From Methanomethylovorans sp041447285 (lineage in GTDB: Archaea > Halobacteriota > Methanosarcinia > Methanosarcinales > Methanosarcinaceae): a stretch of 64,000 nt of DNA. Where the stretch lies: positions 1-64,000 of the forward strand of contig NZ_JBGMEB010000008.1 of the NCBI RefSeq assembly GCF_041447285.1. The letters run 5' to 3'. The translations under genes and the position numbers were made by a program. Below, piece by piece: positions 45,799 through 53,259 of this stretch. The notes under the pieces are model-generated. The model was not told where the DNA came from and ran no database searches. It saw only the letters and a program-made list of their open reading frames with translations. The stretch's first letter is position 1; each line of letters opens with the position of its first letter.

Positions 45799-45945
45799 AT
45801 GAAAAAGAGAATGAATACTGAAGAATTTGAGCGTGGTGAAAAAAATGTGTTTCACTCAATTACTAATGGTCGTATTGAGAGTCCTTTCACCACCGAAGAA
45901 CTGGATATCTACCGATTTATGATCGGTGGAATCATTGGCAAGTAA
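45799..45945 (+). CDS. Small basic protein (48 residues), first of four in a mini-operon
   Basis: Starts MKKRMNTEEFERGEKNVF and ends MIGGIIGK. GGAG lies eight bases before ATG 45799. An alternative start, ATG 45772, sits about 25 bases after a TATA-like ATATATAA (45743-45750), where a leaderless message would begin; both are plausible. No family recognised. The next gene follows after 25 bp. Confidence 0.55.
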   Translation: MKKRMNTEEFERGEKNVFHSITNGRIESPFTTEELDIYRFMIGGIIGK

Positions 45946-45970
45946 AGTACAGTGAAATAAGGGGGTAAGT

Positions 45971-46126
45971 ATGCAGCAAATATGTAACTTCTGTTCATCA
46001 GAGTTGAAGAGACAGCAGTTAGGCTCAAATCTCTTCTCTTATTGCAGAAAATGTGGGAGAATCACTTCAGTACAGGAGACCATTTATTCTCCTGTTCAAC
46101 GGGATGGGGTTCAAGCATGTGTATGA
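45971..46126 (+). CDS. Small zinc-ribbon protein (51 residues)
   Basis: Starts MQQICNFCSSELKRQQ; Cys5 and Cys8 pair with Cys25 and Cys28 (YCRKCG) to give a CxxC-x16-CxxC zinc ribbon. A strong G-rich ribosome site, GGGGG, lies five bases before ATG 45971. Its stop overlaps the next start (ATGA at 46123), so translation is coupled. Tiny zinc ribbons of this kind are often nucleic-acid-binding or partner adaptors; nothing more can be said from sequence. Confidence 0.6.
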   Translation: MQQICNFCSSELKRQQLGSNLFSYCRKCGRITSVQETIYSPVQRDGVQACV

Positions 46127-46278
46127 TAGAAGTAATGGGTTTTTCACAGGAAAACAAATTCCACTATTGCCCTGATTGTATCATCTACAAAATGACAGGT
46201 AATTGTCAATATCTCAGGGCATGTGAAACAAACCAGGATCTTTGTCATGGAAAGAACCTTGTGGAGGTAGCAAACTAA
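46123..46278 (+). CDS. Small Cys-rich protein (51 residues)
   Basis: Begins MIEVMGFSQENKFHYCPDC and carries five Cys: CPDC, then GNC, RAC and DLC, a spacing that could hold one metal ion or an iron-sulfur cluster. The start overlaps the zinc-ribbon gene's stop (ATGA) and its own stop shares a base with the next ATG (TAATG). I prefer this start to the longer open frame from 46042, which would run inside the upstream gene. Confidence 0.6.
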   Translation: MIEVMGFSQENKFHYCPDCIIYKMTGNCQYLRACETNQDLCHGKNLVEVAN

Positions 46279-46451
46279 TGAAAGCGAATGCAGAGACAAT
46301 ATTGCTAGAAAATACTTTGAAGAGTAAGCAAAGCCTGACACTGATGTACGAAGGGGCAAATGGCGATGGGGTCGTTGAATTAAGGAAAAACAGGGAAAAA
46401 TGGTTGGAAGCAGTTGAGTATTTCACATGTGTGGATGATGTAAATTTCTGA
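46278..46451 (+). CDS. Small acidic protein (57 residues), last of the mini-operon
   Basis: Begins MKANAETILLENTLKSKQ and contains VVELRKNREKWLEAVEYF, an amphipathic helix. Its ATG shares bases with the preceding stop (TAATG), and GTGGAGG at about 46261-46267 gives a good ribosome site. It ends one base before a convergent gene. No family recognised. Confidence 0.6.
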   Translation: MKANAETILLENTLKSKQSLTLMYEGANGDGVVELRKNREKWLEAVEYFTCVDDVNF

Positions 46452-46452
46452 T

Positions 46453-46809
46453 TCAACAGATATCATCTACATACCAATCCACATAGACGATAAGTTCTTT
46501 CTTATCCCAATCTTTTAATCTTGCAGGGCTATCTTTTCTCGCATTGTCGAAAAGGTCCTTCATCATGTTTTCATCAAGTACATGTACTTTGTATGCCCCT
46601 TTCTCAGCCATTCTAATGTAGTAACCTGGGCTCAAAGTATCGGATTTTTTCCACATTTTAATCTTTTCATAGTCCCATAGAGATGTGGCCCATTGTGCAA
46701 GCTTTAAGATGTATTCATCTGCTACATCCTCTACTTTACCGAGGATGACACAGTGCTTGCAGTCTTTTGTTAACTCTATACTGTTTTTTTGGCGAACTAT
46801 CTCTGACAT
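46453..46809 (-). CDS. Small protein of unknown function
   Basis: A 118-residue protein from ATG 46809 (MSEIVRQKNSIELTKDCKHC). A longer reading from 46863 would add a hydrophobic N terminus (IIIVLLYCLIWFIM) that could be a membrane anchor; neither start has a clear ribosome site. The body is mixed alpha/beta with many Trp and Lys (LWDYEKIKMWKKSD, KDWDKKELIVYVDWYVDD). No family recognised. It converges on the four-gene mini-operon. Confidence 0.6.
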   Translation of the reverse strand: MSEIVRQKNSIELTKDCKHCVILGKVEDVADEYILKLAQWATSLWDYEKIKMWKKSDTLSPGYYIRMAEKGAYKVHVLDENMMKDLFDNARKDSPARLKDWDKKELIVYVDWYVDDIC

Positions 46810-46955
46810 GATAAACCAAATAAGACAATAAAGAAGTACTATAATTATGTTTTGTTTATGCATGCCAGTATAAAGTTATTCTATGCAAACATTTGGGATT
46901 GGTCGGTGTTAATAGAGGTCATTTAAATCTCACTGATTGTTCTCTTGCCTTTACA

Positions 46956-47110
46956 TTAGCTTGTTGATGTGTTCCAAGCGAATGGCTTATTAGTATTAAG
47001 AAGAAATTCATAGACTTCAGCATTCAATCTACAGATATCCAAAAATAATGGGTAAAATTCTATTTTTCCAGTTGACTTAATTAGATGTTTTACGGCTGCG
47101 TATTTAAATT
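46956..47110 (-). pseudogene. Truncated 3' end of an unknown gene (copy 1 of 2)
   Basis: Minus-strand frame FKYAAVKHLIKSTGKIEF, FLDICRLNAEVYEFLLNTN, KPFAWNTSTS, stop TAA at 46956. It is closed upstream by a TAA and has no start. The composition is protein-like (helical). An identical remnant lies at about 47170-47327 in the second repeat copy, where it ends two codons later. I do not recognise the family. Confidence 0.5.
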
Positions 47111-47392
47111 ATTTTTAGGCTCAATATAAGAAATCAGGATATCTAAAATTATATCACAAAGTATATATTTCATGAGCTTGTTGATGTGTTCCAAGCGAAT
47201 GGCTTATTAGTATTAAGAAGAAATTCATAGACTTCAGCATTCAATCTACAGATATCCAAAAATAATGGGTAAAATTCTATTTTTCCAGTTGACTTAATTA
47301 GATGTTTTACGGCTGCGTATTTAAATTATTTTTAGGCTCAATATAAGAAATCAGGATATCTAAAATTATATCACAAAGTATATATTTCATGA
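46958..47392. repeat. Perfect 217-bp tandem duplication
   Basis: Copy 1 (46958-47174) and copy 2 (47175-47391) are identical over all 217 bases as far as I can compare them, plus one shared base. Perfect identity in non-coding DNA implies a very recent event. On the minus strand each copy holds the same open frame of about 50 codons, including AVKHLIKSTGKIEF and LNAEVYEFLLNTNKP, ending in STS then a stop, with no start codon: it looks like the 3' end of a lost gene. Confidence 0.95.
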
Positions 47393-47603
47393 TGTTTAAC
47401 TTCTAATGGGGTGACAAACTAGTGGGATTGGGATCGTACCATTTCATATCTTACTATAGGGATTACTATAGAGGGTTTTGGTAAACATCTAGTTTCAGTC
47501 AGTTTCTTATAACAGGCATATAAACCGATGTTTAAACTTTGTTATTTTTGTAATGGTCTTTAATATCCAACCTCCTGAACTAGTTTCACAAGGAGGGTAT
47601 AAT

Positions 47604-49091
47604 ATGGCAAAAGATGTATCTGCAGATTTAATGCAGGCTTTAACAGCTAAACTCTATTCAACGATTACAGGCAATGATGGCAATATCCAGATGCCGAGGA
47701 ACAAATTTGTAACTTGGATGCTTCCGGGAATTCCTTTTACACCAGCAGATTTCTTGTTCTGTTCCAAAGGACTTATTGGTGACAGTGCAGAAGCAACCAG
47801 GGATCTACAGCATCAAGCCTTTGTATTATCCAAGATGTTCGATTACATTCCTGATGTAAATAATCAGTTTGTAGATACTACAATGCAGCAGACAATATTT
47901 ACGACTACTCAGGATACGATCAGTTCGGTATACAGGGATGTATTGAAATATAGCAGGGTATTGGACAATGAACTCAGTGATAAAGAAAAAGAGAAGATTA
48001 AAAAGTTCAGGGATCTGTTGTCTGTAACAAAAGAAGTGACAGATATTATTACAGATGAACAGAAAACAGTCACTGAACCCGGTCCGATGACCTTGGCCTA
48101 TATTGCTAAAATGAATGATTATATAGACGCTGCAGATGAGTACATGAACTTATTGATCGATGCTCAGAGTGCAAAAGGCAGCGATCAAGAAGCAATACGA
48201 AGAGTTGCTGCATGGACAAATAAATCCAAGTTCATCCGCAGCAAAATGGAAGCTGCGTACATGGCATGGGTATCGCAGGGATATAAAAATGAATATGAGC
48301 AAATAAATGCCTACATAGATCAGGTCACGCAAAAGAGCATGGTTTTGTACAAACAGGATCTGCTTAATAAGTACAAAAATGGCTTGTTAACAAGTACTAT
48401 GGAAGGGACAGCCGGAGATTTCTACTATACCACCTTGATACCCGGAAATTTTGCAACCAGTCCGGGATGGACCAGATTCTCCTTCTATGAAGGTGATTAT
48501 GAAACTCACTTTAACAAGAATACAAGTCAATGGAGTGCAGGAGGCGGGCTTAGCTTTGGATTATTCTCAATTGGGGGCCGAGCTTCAGGTTCAAAAGTTG
48601 AAGTGAATACCAGTGCCAAAGCCACGGGATTTAGTGCATCATTGGAATTCACGCAGATCCCCATAGTTAGGCCATGGTTCGATCCCGGTTTCTTCTCTAT
48701 GAGGGCATGGACCTTAGATAAAATATGGGATCTGAATTTTGATAAAAAAGTTTCAGATGGGGCGGAGAAACCCATTGGCAGGCTGGTTGCTTATCCGATA
48801 ACTGCATTGTTTGTCAGAAATGTCCGCTTCAGCCTCAGTGAATGGGACAGCCAGAGCCAGTATATCAATAAACAGATTAGCGGAGGCGGTGCTGTTGGCT
48901 GGGGACCTTTCTTTATCGGCGGTTCCTATTCTCATGGCAGTGAAACGAGGAACGGAAGTTATCATAACGAAGGCGGAAGCATCGTAATAGACGGTATGCA
49001 ATTGGTTGGGTTTATAAATAACATTATTCCAAAGTCTCCGAATCCCAACCCCGAGATCAAGCCTGAGCAATTTGTTGGGGGTGAGGAGTAA
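47604..49091 (+). CDS. Large protein of unknown function, paralogue A
   Basis: A 495-residue protein without signal peptide or obvious membrane helix. Residues about 1-265 are mainly helical (charged runs such as DKEKEKIKKFRDLL). From about 270 it is beta-like and Gly/Ser-rich (GGGLSFGLFSIGGRASGS, 313-330; GGGAVGWGPFFIGGSYSHGS, 427-446), the alternating pattern found in pore-forming or self-assembling sheets. PIVRPWFDPGFFSMRAWTL (353-371), VRNVRF and the tail IIPKSPNPNPE recur in paralogue B. AGGAGGG sits seven bases before ATG 47604, so the longer open frame is not used. It is followed by a hairpin terminator, paralogue B and a papain-like protease. Function unknown; a pore or effector role is only a guess. 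Confidence 0.75.
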   Translation: MAKDVSADLMQALTAKLYSTITGNDGNIQMPRNKFVTWMLPGIPFTPADFLFCSKGLIGDSAEATRDLQHQAFVLSKMFDYIPDVNNQFVDTTMQQTIFTTTQDTISSVYRDVLKYSRVLDNELSDKEKEKIKKFRDLLSVTKEVTDIITDEQKTVTEPGPMTLAYIAKMNDYIDAADEYMNLLIDAQSAKGSDQEAIRRVAAWTNKSKFIRSKMEAAYMAWVSQGYKNEYEQINAYIDQVTQKSMVLYKQDLLNKYKNGLLTSTMEGTAGDFYYTTLIPGNFATSPGWTRFSFYEGDYETHFNKNTSQWSAGGGLSFGLFSIGGRASGSKVEVNTSAKATGFSASLEFTQIPIVRPWFDPGFFSMRAWTLDKIWDLNFDKKVSDGAEKPIGRLVAYPITALFVRNVRFSLSEWDSQSQYINKQISGGGAVGWGPFFIGGSYSHGSETRNGSYHNEGGSIVIDGMQLVGFINNIIPKSPNPNPEIKPEQFVGGEE

Positions 49092-49102
49092 TAATCTGTA
49101 CT

Positions 49103-49133
49103 GGAGAAACTATGTTTCTCCTATTTTTTCTTT
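49103..49133 (+). terminator. Strong intrinsic-type terminator between the two paralogues
   Basis: GGAGAAAC (49103-49110), TAT, GTTTCTCC (49114-49121): a perfect 8-bp stem, then TATTTTTTCTTT. It lies 12 bases after the stop of paralogue A, so A may be made in excess of B and the protease, or B may have its own promoter. Confidence 0.7.
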
Positions 49134-49153
49134 AAGATCATGGTGGGAAATCT

Positions 49154-50776
49154 ATGGAATCAAAAATATCGCTGGCGCTTGCTACCAAGCTGAGAATGAT
49201 CTTTGAAAAAGAGGATAAGTTCCTTACATTTCCTTTAGGGATCGGGTTCCCTTACAGGTATTTAAATTTTATGAAAGATCCATCTGTCAGTGGATTGACT
49301 CTGCAGGAACAACTGAACAATAAAGGGGATTTTGCAAGACTATTGAATATCATTCCAGAGGACAGTGCAGCATTTTCAGCGGATGCATCCAGTTTGCTCT
49401 GGGACGAGCTAAAAGCCGTTCTGAAAAAATCCCTCTTTGCTGTAAGTGGATTATCCGAAGCGGAAAATAAATCACTCGATCAGGCAATTGATTTCCTGAC
49501 CGATCTAAAGACAGAAGAAGATGGTACTGAAATTCCTGTTAATTCCGTAGCGGTAACAAAATATTATGAGTACAAAACAGTTTATGAAAACGCGGTAAAT
49601 ACTTATCTTAACGAAAAAATAACTGTCGAGAACTCAACTGGACCAGAGGGCGACAAACTAAAACAGCAATGGGCTGCCTATAGAGAAAAAGAACTGGTGG
49701 ATATTAAAAATAGGGCAGATGCAGATTGGAAGAATTTAGGATTTAAAGTAGAGGTGGAAAACAACCAGGCAATAAAAAATACTCTGGAACTCCGAAAATA
49801 CCTTGATCTATATCGGCAGGCATATTTGGATGAAATTGATATTTCAGAAATACCTGATCTTAATGGTCTAGGAATAGGTTTTTGCACAACGTTTTTTAGT
49901 CCCATTGATGCTTTCGATACAAATTTACCCTGGACTAAGCTGACTTTAACAAAAGAGGAAATTGCAAACCTTGTTCAAAATGCATCTGTTGAATTGAAGA
50001 ACCTTTTTAATACCAGCCAGGGAAGTAATGATATTGAATCATGCTCTCTGGAGTACAACAATGTCGTTGTAATACGTCCATGGTACAAGCCGGAATTTTT
50101 TGCATCCAGATGCTGGAAGTTGTCAGAAGATGTGGTAATTTCTGATGGTAATTTACCTCGCAAAGGAAAGATACCTGCCTATATAACAAGTATGGTTGTC
50201 GTAAGAAATGTTATAGTTACAAGAAAGAAAAAAGCAGGATCTGAACTACTTGTATTACCAATTTTCAGTATAACTCCGATACAGACACTGAAGATGAGCA
50301 GAACACCTGTGACAATAGAAAGTCGTCTTGTATCTGATATCACACCGGTAAGGACCGGAGTTGAGATCAGTCCAAAGGCAGTCTCGAGATTTTCAGTTGC
50401 CGAAGCGGCGCCTAGATCTTTCAGAACAATGGCAGCGACGACCTCAATAAGGGGTAGACCTGTTTCTTCTTCTTTTAAGTCGTCTCTTTTGATAAGTAGC
50501 TTCAAGCAACCTTTGGCTCAACCAGTTGACTCACAGGCTACACTTAATATTAAGTTAAAAGAAAAAAAGAGCTATATTTCAGAAAAATATGTTGGAATGA
50601 CAATAAAAACACCATTCTCTCCGGCCCTTCCGATATCTGTCGAACATTCAGGGCCTTCTAACAATGATCTGATAACAGAGGCTTACAATATGGATGGAGT
50701 TGCAGTACTGGCTTTCGTCTGCAAGAGGGTACCAAAGTCACCAGATCCTGATGATACATTAGCATGGAATACTTAG
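49154..50776 (+). CDS. Large protein of unknown function, paralogue B
   Basis: A 540-residue protein homologous to paralogue A across its length. Shared blocks, in order: KEDKFLTFPLGIGFP (about 19-33) against RNKFVTWMLPGIPF in A; GFCTTFFSP...LPWTKL (242-263) against DFYYTTLIP...GWTRFSF; VVVIRPWYKPEFFASRCWKL (304-323); AYITSMVVVRNVIV (342-355); and MDGVAVLAFVCKRVPKSPDP (513-532). B lacks the Gly-rich sheet segments of A and instead has a long Ser/Thr/Pro/Arg-rich insertion (about 375-460), probably disordered and protease-accessible. GGTGGG precedes ATG 49154. Function unknown. Confidence 0.75.
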   Translation: MESKISLALATKLRMIFEKEDKFLTFPLGIGFPYRYLNFMKDPSVSGLTLQEQLNNKGDFARLLNIIPEDSAAFSADASSLLWDELKAVLKKSLFAVSGLSEAENKSLDQAIDFLTDLKTEEDGTEIPVNSVAVTKYYEYKTVYENAVNTYLNEKITVENSTGPEGDKLKQQWAAYREKELVDIKNRADADWKNLGFKVEVENNQAIKNTLELRKYLDLYRQAYLDEIDISEIPDLNGLGIGFCTTFFSPIDAFDTNLPWTKLTLTKEEIANLVQNASVELKNLFNTSQGSNDIESCSLEYNNVVVIRPWYKPEFFASRCWKLSEDVVISDGNLPRKGKIPAYITSMVVVRNVIVTRKKKAGSELLVLPIFSITPIQTLKMSRTPVTIESRLVSDITPVRTGVEISPKAVSRFSVAEAAPRSFRTMAATTSIRGRPVSSSFKSSLLISSFKQPLAQPVDSQATLNIKLKEKKSYISEKYVGMTIKTPFSPALPISVEHSGPSNNDLITEAYNMDGVAVLAFVCKRVPKSPDPDDTLAWNT

Positions 50777-50785
50777 ATGATATTC

Positions 50786-50809
50786 GTTTGTTTGTTTGTT
50801 TGTTTGTTT
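50786..50809. repeat. GTTT tetranucleotide microsatellite, six units
   Basis: Six uninterrupted GTTT units followed by extra T's, between paralogue B and the protease gene. Such tracts slip during replication. Here a change would alter only spacing in the intergenic leader; the T-richness may also favour transcript release. Confidence 0.9.
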
Positions 50810-50884
50810 TTATGGTGCGCAGGTCTACAAAAAAGGTAGTTACCGATTCACCATTATTTAAAAATGTCAAAGGGGGTTAAGAAA

Positions 50885-51787
50885 ATGGCATTAGCAAAGA
50901 AATATGGCAGAATGGGATGGATCCCGGACAGACCCAGTTTCCGGGATTACACGATCGAACATAAGGAAATACACAAGGACGAATCTAAAGAGATGCAGAA
51001 GTTCCTGTCTGCTATCAGTTTGAAGACAAAAGCGAAAATTGACCTTCCAGAAACTGTAGATCTCAGAAAATGGTGTTCAGAAATTGAAGACCAGCAGAAT
51101 CTGGGTTCATGTACAGCAAATGCGGCAACAGGGATCATGGAATATTTCGAGAAAAGAGCTTATGGAAAATATCTTGATGCTTCCAGACTGTTTATTTATA
51201 AGACCACAAGAACCCTTGGTGGATGGGTAGGGGACAGTGGAGCAGAATTGAGAACTACCATGGGGGCACTTGTCCTTTTCGGGGCTCCTCCTGAGGAGTA
51301 CTGGCCTTATACAGATTATGATCCTGAATTTGATATGGACCCAAATCCTTTCTGTTACTCTTTCGCGGGAAACTATAAGGCTCTGAAGTATTTCAGACAT
51401 GATCCTGCGCACACCTCGCCGGAAGATGTCCTTGCAAGCGTAAAGAAATCCCTTGCATTAGGCATACCGTCTATGTTCGGCTTTACGGTATTTGATTCAA
51501 TAAGGCAGGCAAACGAATCTGGTAAAATACCTTTCCCGTCTTCAAATGAAAGAGTGCTTGGAGGACATGCGATCGTTGCAGTCGGGTATGATGACGACAT
51601 AGTGATAGAGAACGCTATATCTGATGAAGGGTGTAAAGGTGCTCTTCTTATCAGAAACTCCTGGAGTGAAGAATGGGGCGATAAAGGTTATGGCTGGCTT
51701 CCATACAAGTATGTACTGGAAGAAGAAGCGATGGATTTCTGGTCAATGATCAAACAGGATTGGGTGGAAACAGGCAGATTTGTATAA
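50885..51787 (+). CDS. Papain-like (C1A) cysteine protease, cytoplasmic
   Basis: A 300-residue protease: oxyanion Gln70 and nucleophile Cys76 in EDQQNLGSCTANAATG, His228 in GGHAIVAVGYDDD, and Asn258 in LIRNSWSEEWGDKGYGWLPY. All catalytic residues are present. The N-terminal 55 residues (GRMGWIPDRPSFRDYT) are too short for a classical propeptide, and there is no signal peptide, so it should act inside the cell. AAGGGGGT lies seven bases before ATG 50885, which decides the start against 50864. It is the last gene of the A-B-protease group, so paralogues A and B are candidate substrates or partners. Confidence 0.9.
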   Translation: MALAKKYGRMGWIPDRPSFRDYTIEHKEIHKDESKEMQKFLSAISLKTKAKIDLPETVDLRKWCSEIEDQQNLGSCTANAATGIMEYFEKRAYGKYLDASRLFIYKTTRTLGGWVGDSGAELRTTMGALVLFGAPPEEYWPYTDYDPEFDMDPNPFCYSFAGNYKALKYFRHDPAHTSPEDVLASVKKSLALGIPSMFGFTVFDSIRQANESGKIPFPSSNERVLGGHAIVAVGYDDDIVIENAISDEGCKGALLIRNSWSEEWGDKGYGWLPYKYVLEEEAMDFWSMIKQDWVETGRFV

Positions 51788-51820
51788 ATCAATAAACTAA
51801 AAAGAAAAATAGGTAATAGG

Positions 51821-51850
51821 GTCCGTAAAACACGGACACTATATTTTTAC
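51821..51850. terminator. Bidirectional hairpin between the protease gene and cdhE
   Basis: GTCCGT (51821-51826), AAAAC, ACGGAC (51832-51837) is a perfect stem. The plus side continues ACTATATTTTT; the minus side runs into an A/T-rich tract with TTTTTCTTTTTAG. It ends both convergent transcripts, including the cdh operon. Confidence 0.65.
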
Positions 51851-53256
51851 TTTGGTTTTGGAGGCCAGTTCTTTTCCATCCAGCCAGGGAGCCTTCCGGA
51901 GTCTGCAGGCCCAATCAATATTCTTGCACCGGTTTCATCTTCCAGGTCACCCTGCAGACGTGCTGCAAGACCCGGAAGGACTATGCTGTTATGGGTTGTA
52001 TCGTTCTTAAGGTCAAAGCCGGAATCTTCGATACCTTTCTTGATCTTGGCTGCTGTAAGCTGACCACCGGCTACTGCAGCTTCCACACCCAGACCGTCAG
52101 TATCTATGGCCCAAAGGTAACAATTGATCTTACTGGAAGCAAGGTCGCTTTCCACGGTGTAGTATGTAAGAGCAAAGTTGGTTGTTACCAGCACAGGCGA
52201 GTCCTTGTCAGGATTGCCTATCTTGTTCATTCCTGGCTGTACGCTTACGGGCTTTCTGGGGTCTGTGTAGATGGTGTCCCTTATGTGCAGCTGTGGCAGC
52301 AGAGCATAGGGCTCGAGGCTGTGCATTATCATTATATCCCCATACTTTATGGTAAATATAGATGCAACGACAGTTTCCCAATATGAGGCACTGACCGCAT
52401 CATCCTGTGCCATCCATGCAGTAAGCGGAACTGCCATGATCGGATAAGCAATGTCCTTGTCACCCTCGATTCCGGCTCTTCTTATCTTCAAGAAGTTGGT
52501 GAATGTCTTCTTCAGATCCTTGCCTGTGGGGAATGTTCCCGGGTCAAGCACGAGCTTTTCAGTACCCATCTTTGCAAATGTCACTGCAAGGGACTTAAGA
52601 GTATCCAGGTCATCAGGTGAGAACAATGTCACCGGAACATTGTATTCAATTGCAAGGTCTGCAACCTGCTGCCAGTTATCCTTGTTTGCAGCATATAACA
52701 GTGGGTTCTTGTCTTTTGCAACTTCAAGACCAGCTTTCAGTACTGCCGGATCAAAAGAACACAAAATCATTGGCAAGTCTGTATTTTCAATGACCTTTTT
52801 CACCGCATCAGCAAACTTCTTAGGGTCCTTTGATACACATCTGACAGCTACCATGTTCAGGGTAAGGAAGCTGCCCACGTAGAACTTCTTAAAGTCATCG
52901 ATCTTCTTGACTCTTTCCACAAACTCCTTTTCAGGCATGGTGTCCCATACATCATAGGCGAGTGCATTTTGGTTAAAGAATGTAAGTCTGTGACGATACA
53001 ATACATCGTCTCCACCTATCTTCACTGCCTTCTCACCAACGCCTACTTCCACTTCACGGATCTCTGGAGCAAGAAGTGTCTGCAGTTCTTTGAACTTCTT
53101 GGCAAACTTTTCTTCAAGGATTGGCTTGCATTCTGTGAGTTTCTTGGATCTATCGATCAGGTGTGCAGCAAAAGCCATACATGTCTGTTCACCGCACTCA
53201 CCACAGTTTGTAGCTGGGAGATACTTATATGCTTCAAGCGGACTGTTGATCTTCAT
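51847..53256 (-). CDS. cdhE: CODH/ACS gamma subunit (corrinoid iron-sulfur protein, large)
   Basis: With CdhD it forms the corrinoid/iron-sulfur protein that carries the methyl group between tetrahydrosarcinapterin and the ACS A-cluster. The 469 residues open with a 4Fe-4S motif, TNCGECGEQTC plus Cys43 (residues 17-43), then a TIM-barrel domain and a C-terminal corrinoid-binding part (about 330-460). AGGTG, inside the last codons of cdhD, serves ATG 53256. It is the last gene of the operon. Confidence 0.96.
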   Translation of the reverse strand: MKINSPLEAYKYLPATNCGECGEQTCMAFAAHLIDRSKKLTECKPILEEKFAKKFKELQTLLAPEIREVEVGVGEKAVKIGGDDVLYRHRLTFFNQNALAYDVWDTMPEKEFVERVKKIDDFKKFYVGSFLTLNMVAVRCVSKDPKKFADAVKKVIENTDLPMILCSFDPAVLKAGLEVAKDKNPLLYAANKDNWQQVADLAIEYNVPVTLFSPDDLDTLKSLAVTFAKMGTEKLVLDPGTFPTGKDLKKTFTNFLKIRRAGIEGDKDIAYPIMAVPLTAWMAQDDAVSASYWETVVASIFTIKYGDIMIMHSLEPYALLPQLHIRDTIYTDPRKPVSVQPGMNKIGNPDKDSPVLVTTNFALTYYTVESDLASSKINCYLWAIDTDGLGVEAAVAGGQLTAAKIKKGIEDSGFDLKNDTTHNSIVLPGLAARLQGDLEDETGARILIGPADSGRLPGWMEKNWPPKPK

Positions 53257-53259
53257 GTT

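Larger units (their letters stand above)
46810..47603. other. AT-rich region holding a 217-bp tandem duplication
   Basis: Nearly 800 bp without an intact gene. It contains two identical 217-bp copies (46958-47392), a 12-bp tandem motif at 47451-47474 (TTACTATAGGGA, then TTACTATAGAGG), and the promoter region of the paralogue gene at 47604. The only coding signal is a minus-strand remnant of about 50 codons in each copy. Confidence 0.7.

Noticed and set aside
46042..46122. Longer reading of the Cys-rich 51-residue gene
   Set aside because: It lies inside the zinc-ribbon gene; the ATGA overlap gives a natural start.
46810..46863. Hydrophobic N-terminal extension of the 118-residue protein as a membrane anchor
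   Set aside because: Short (about 14 residues), no ribosome site; kept only as an alternative start.
46958..47392. Tandem 217-bp copies as an insertion sequence or CRISPR
   Set aside because: No terminal inverted repeats, no transposase, no target-site duplication; only two long identical units, not short repeats with spacers.
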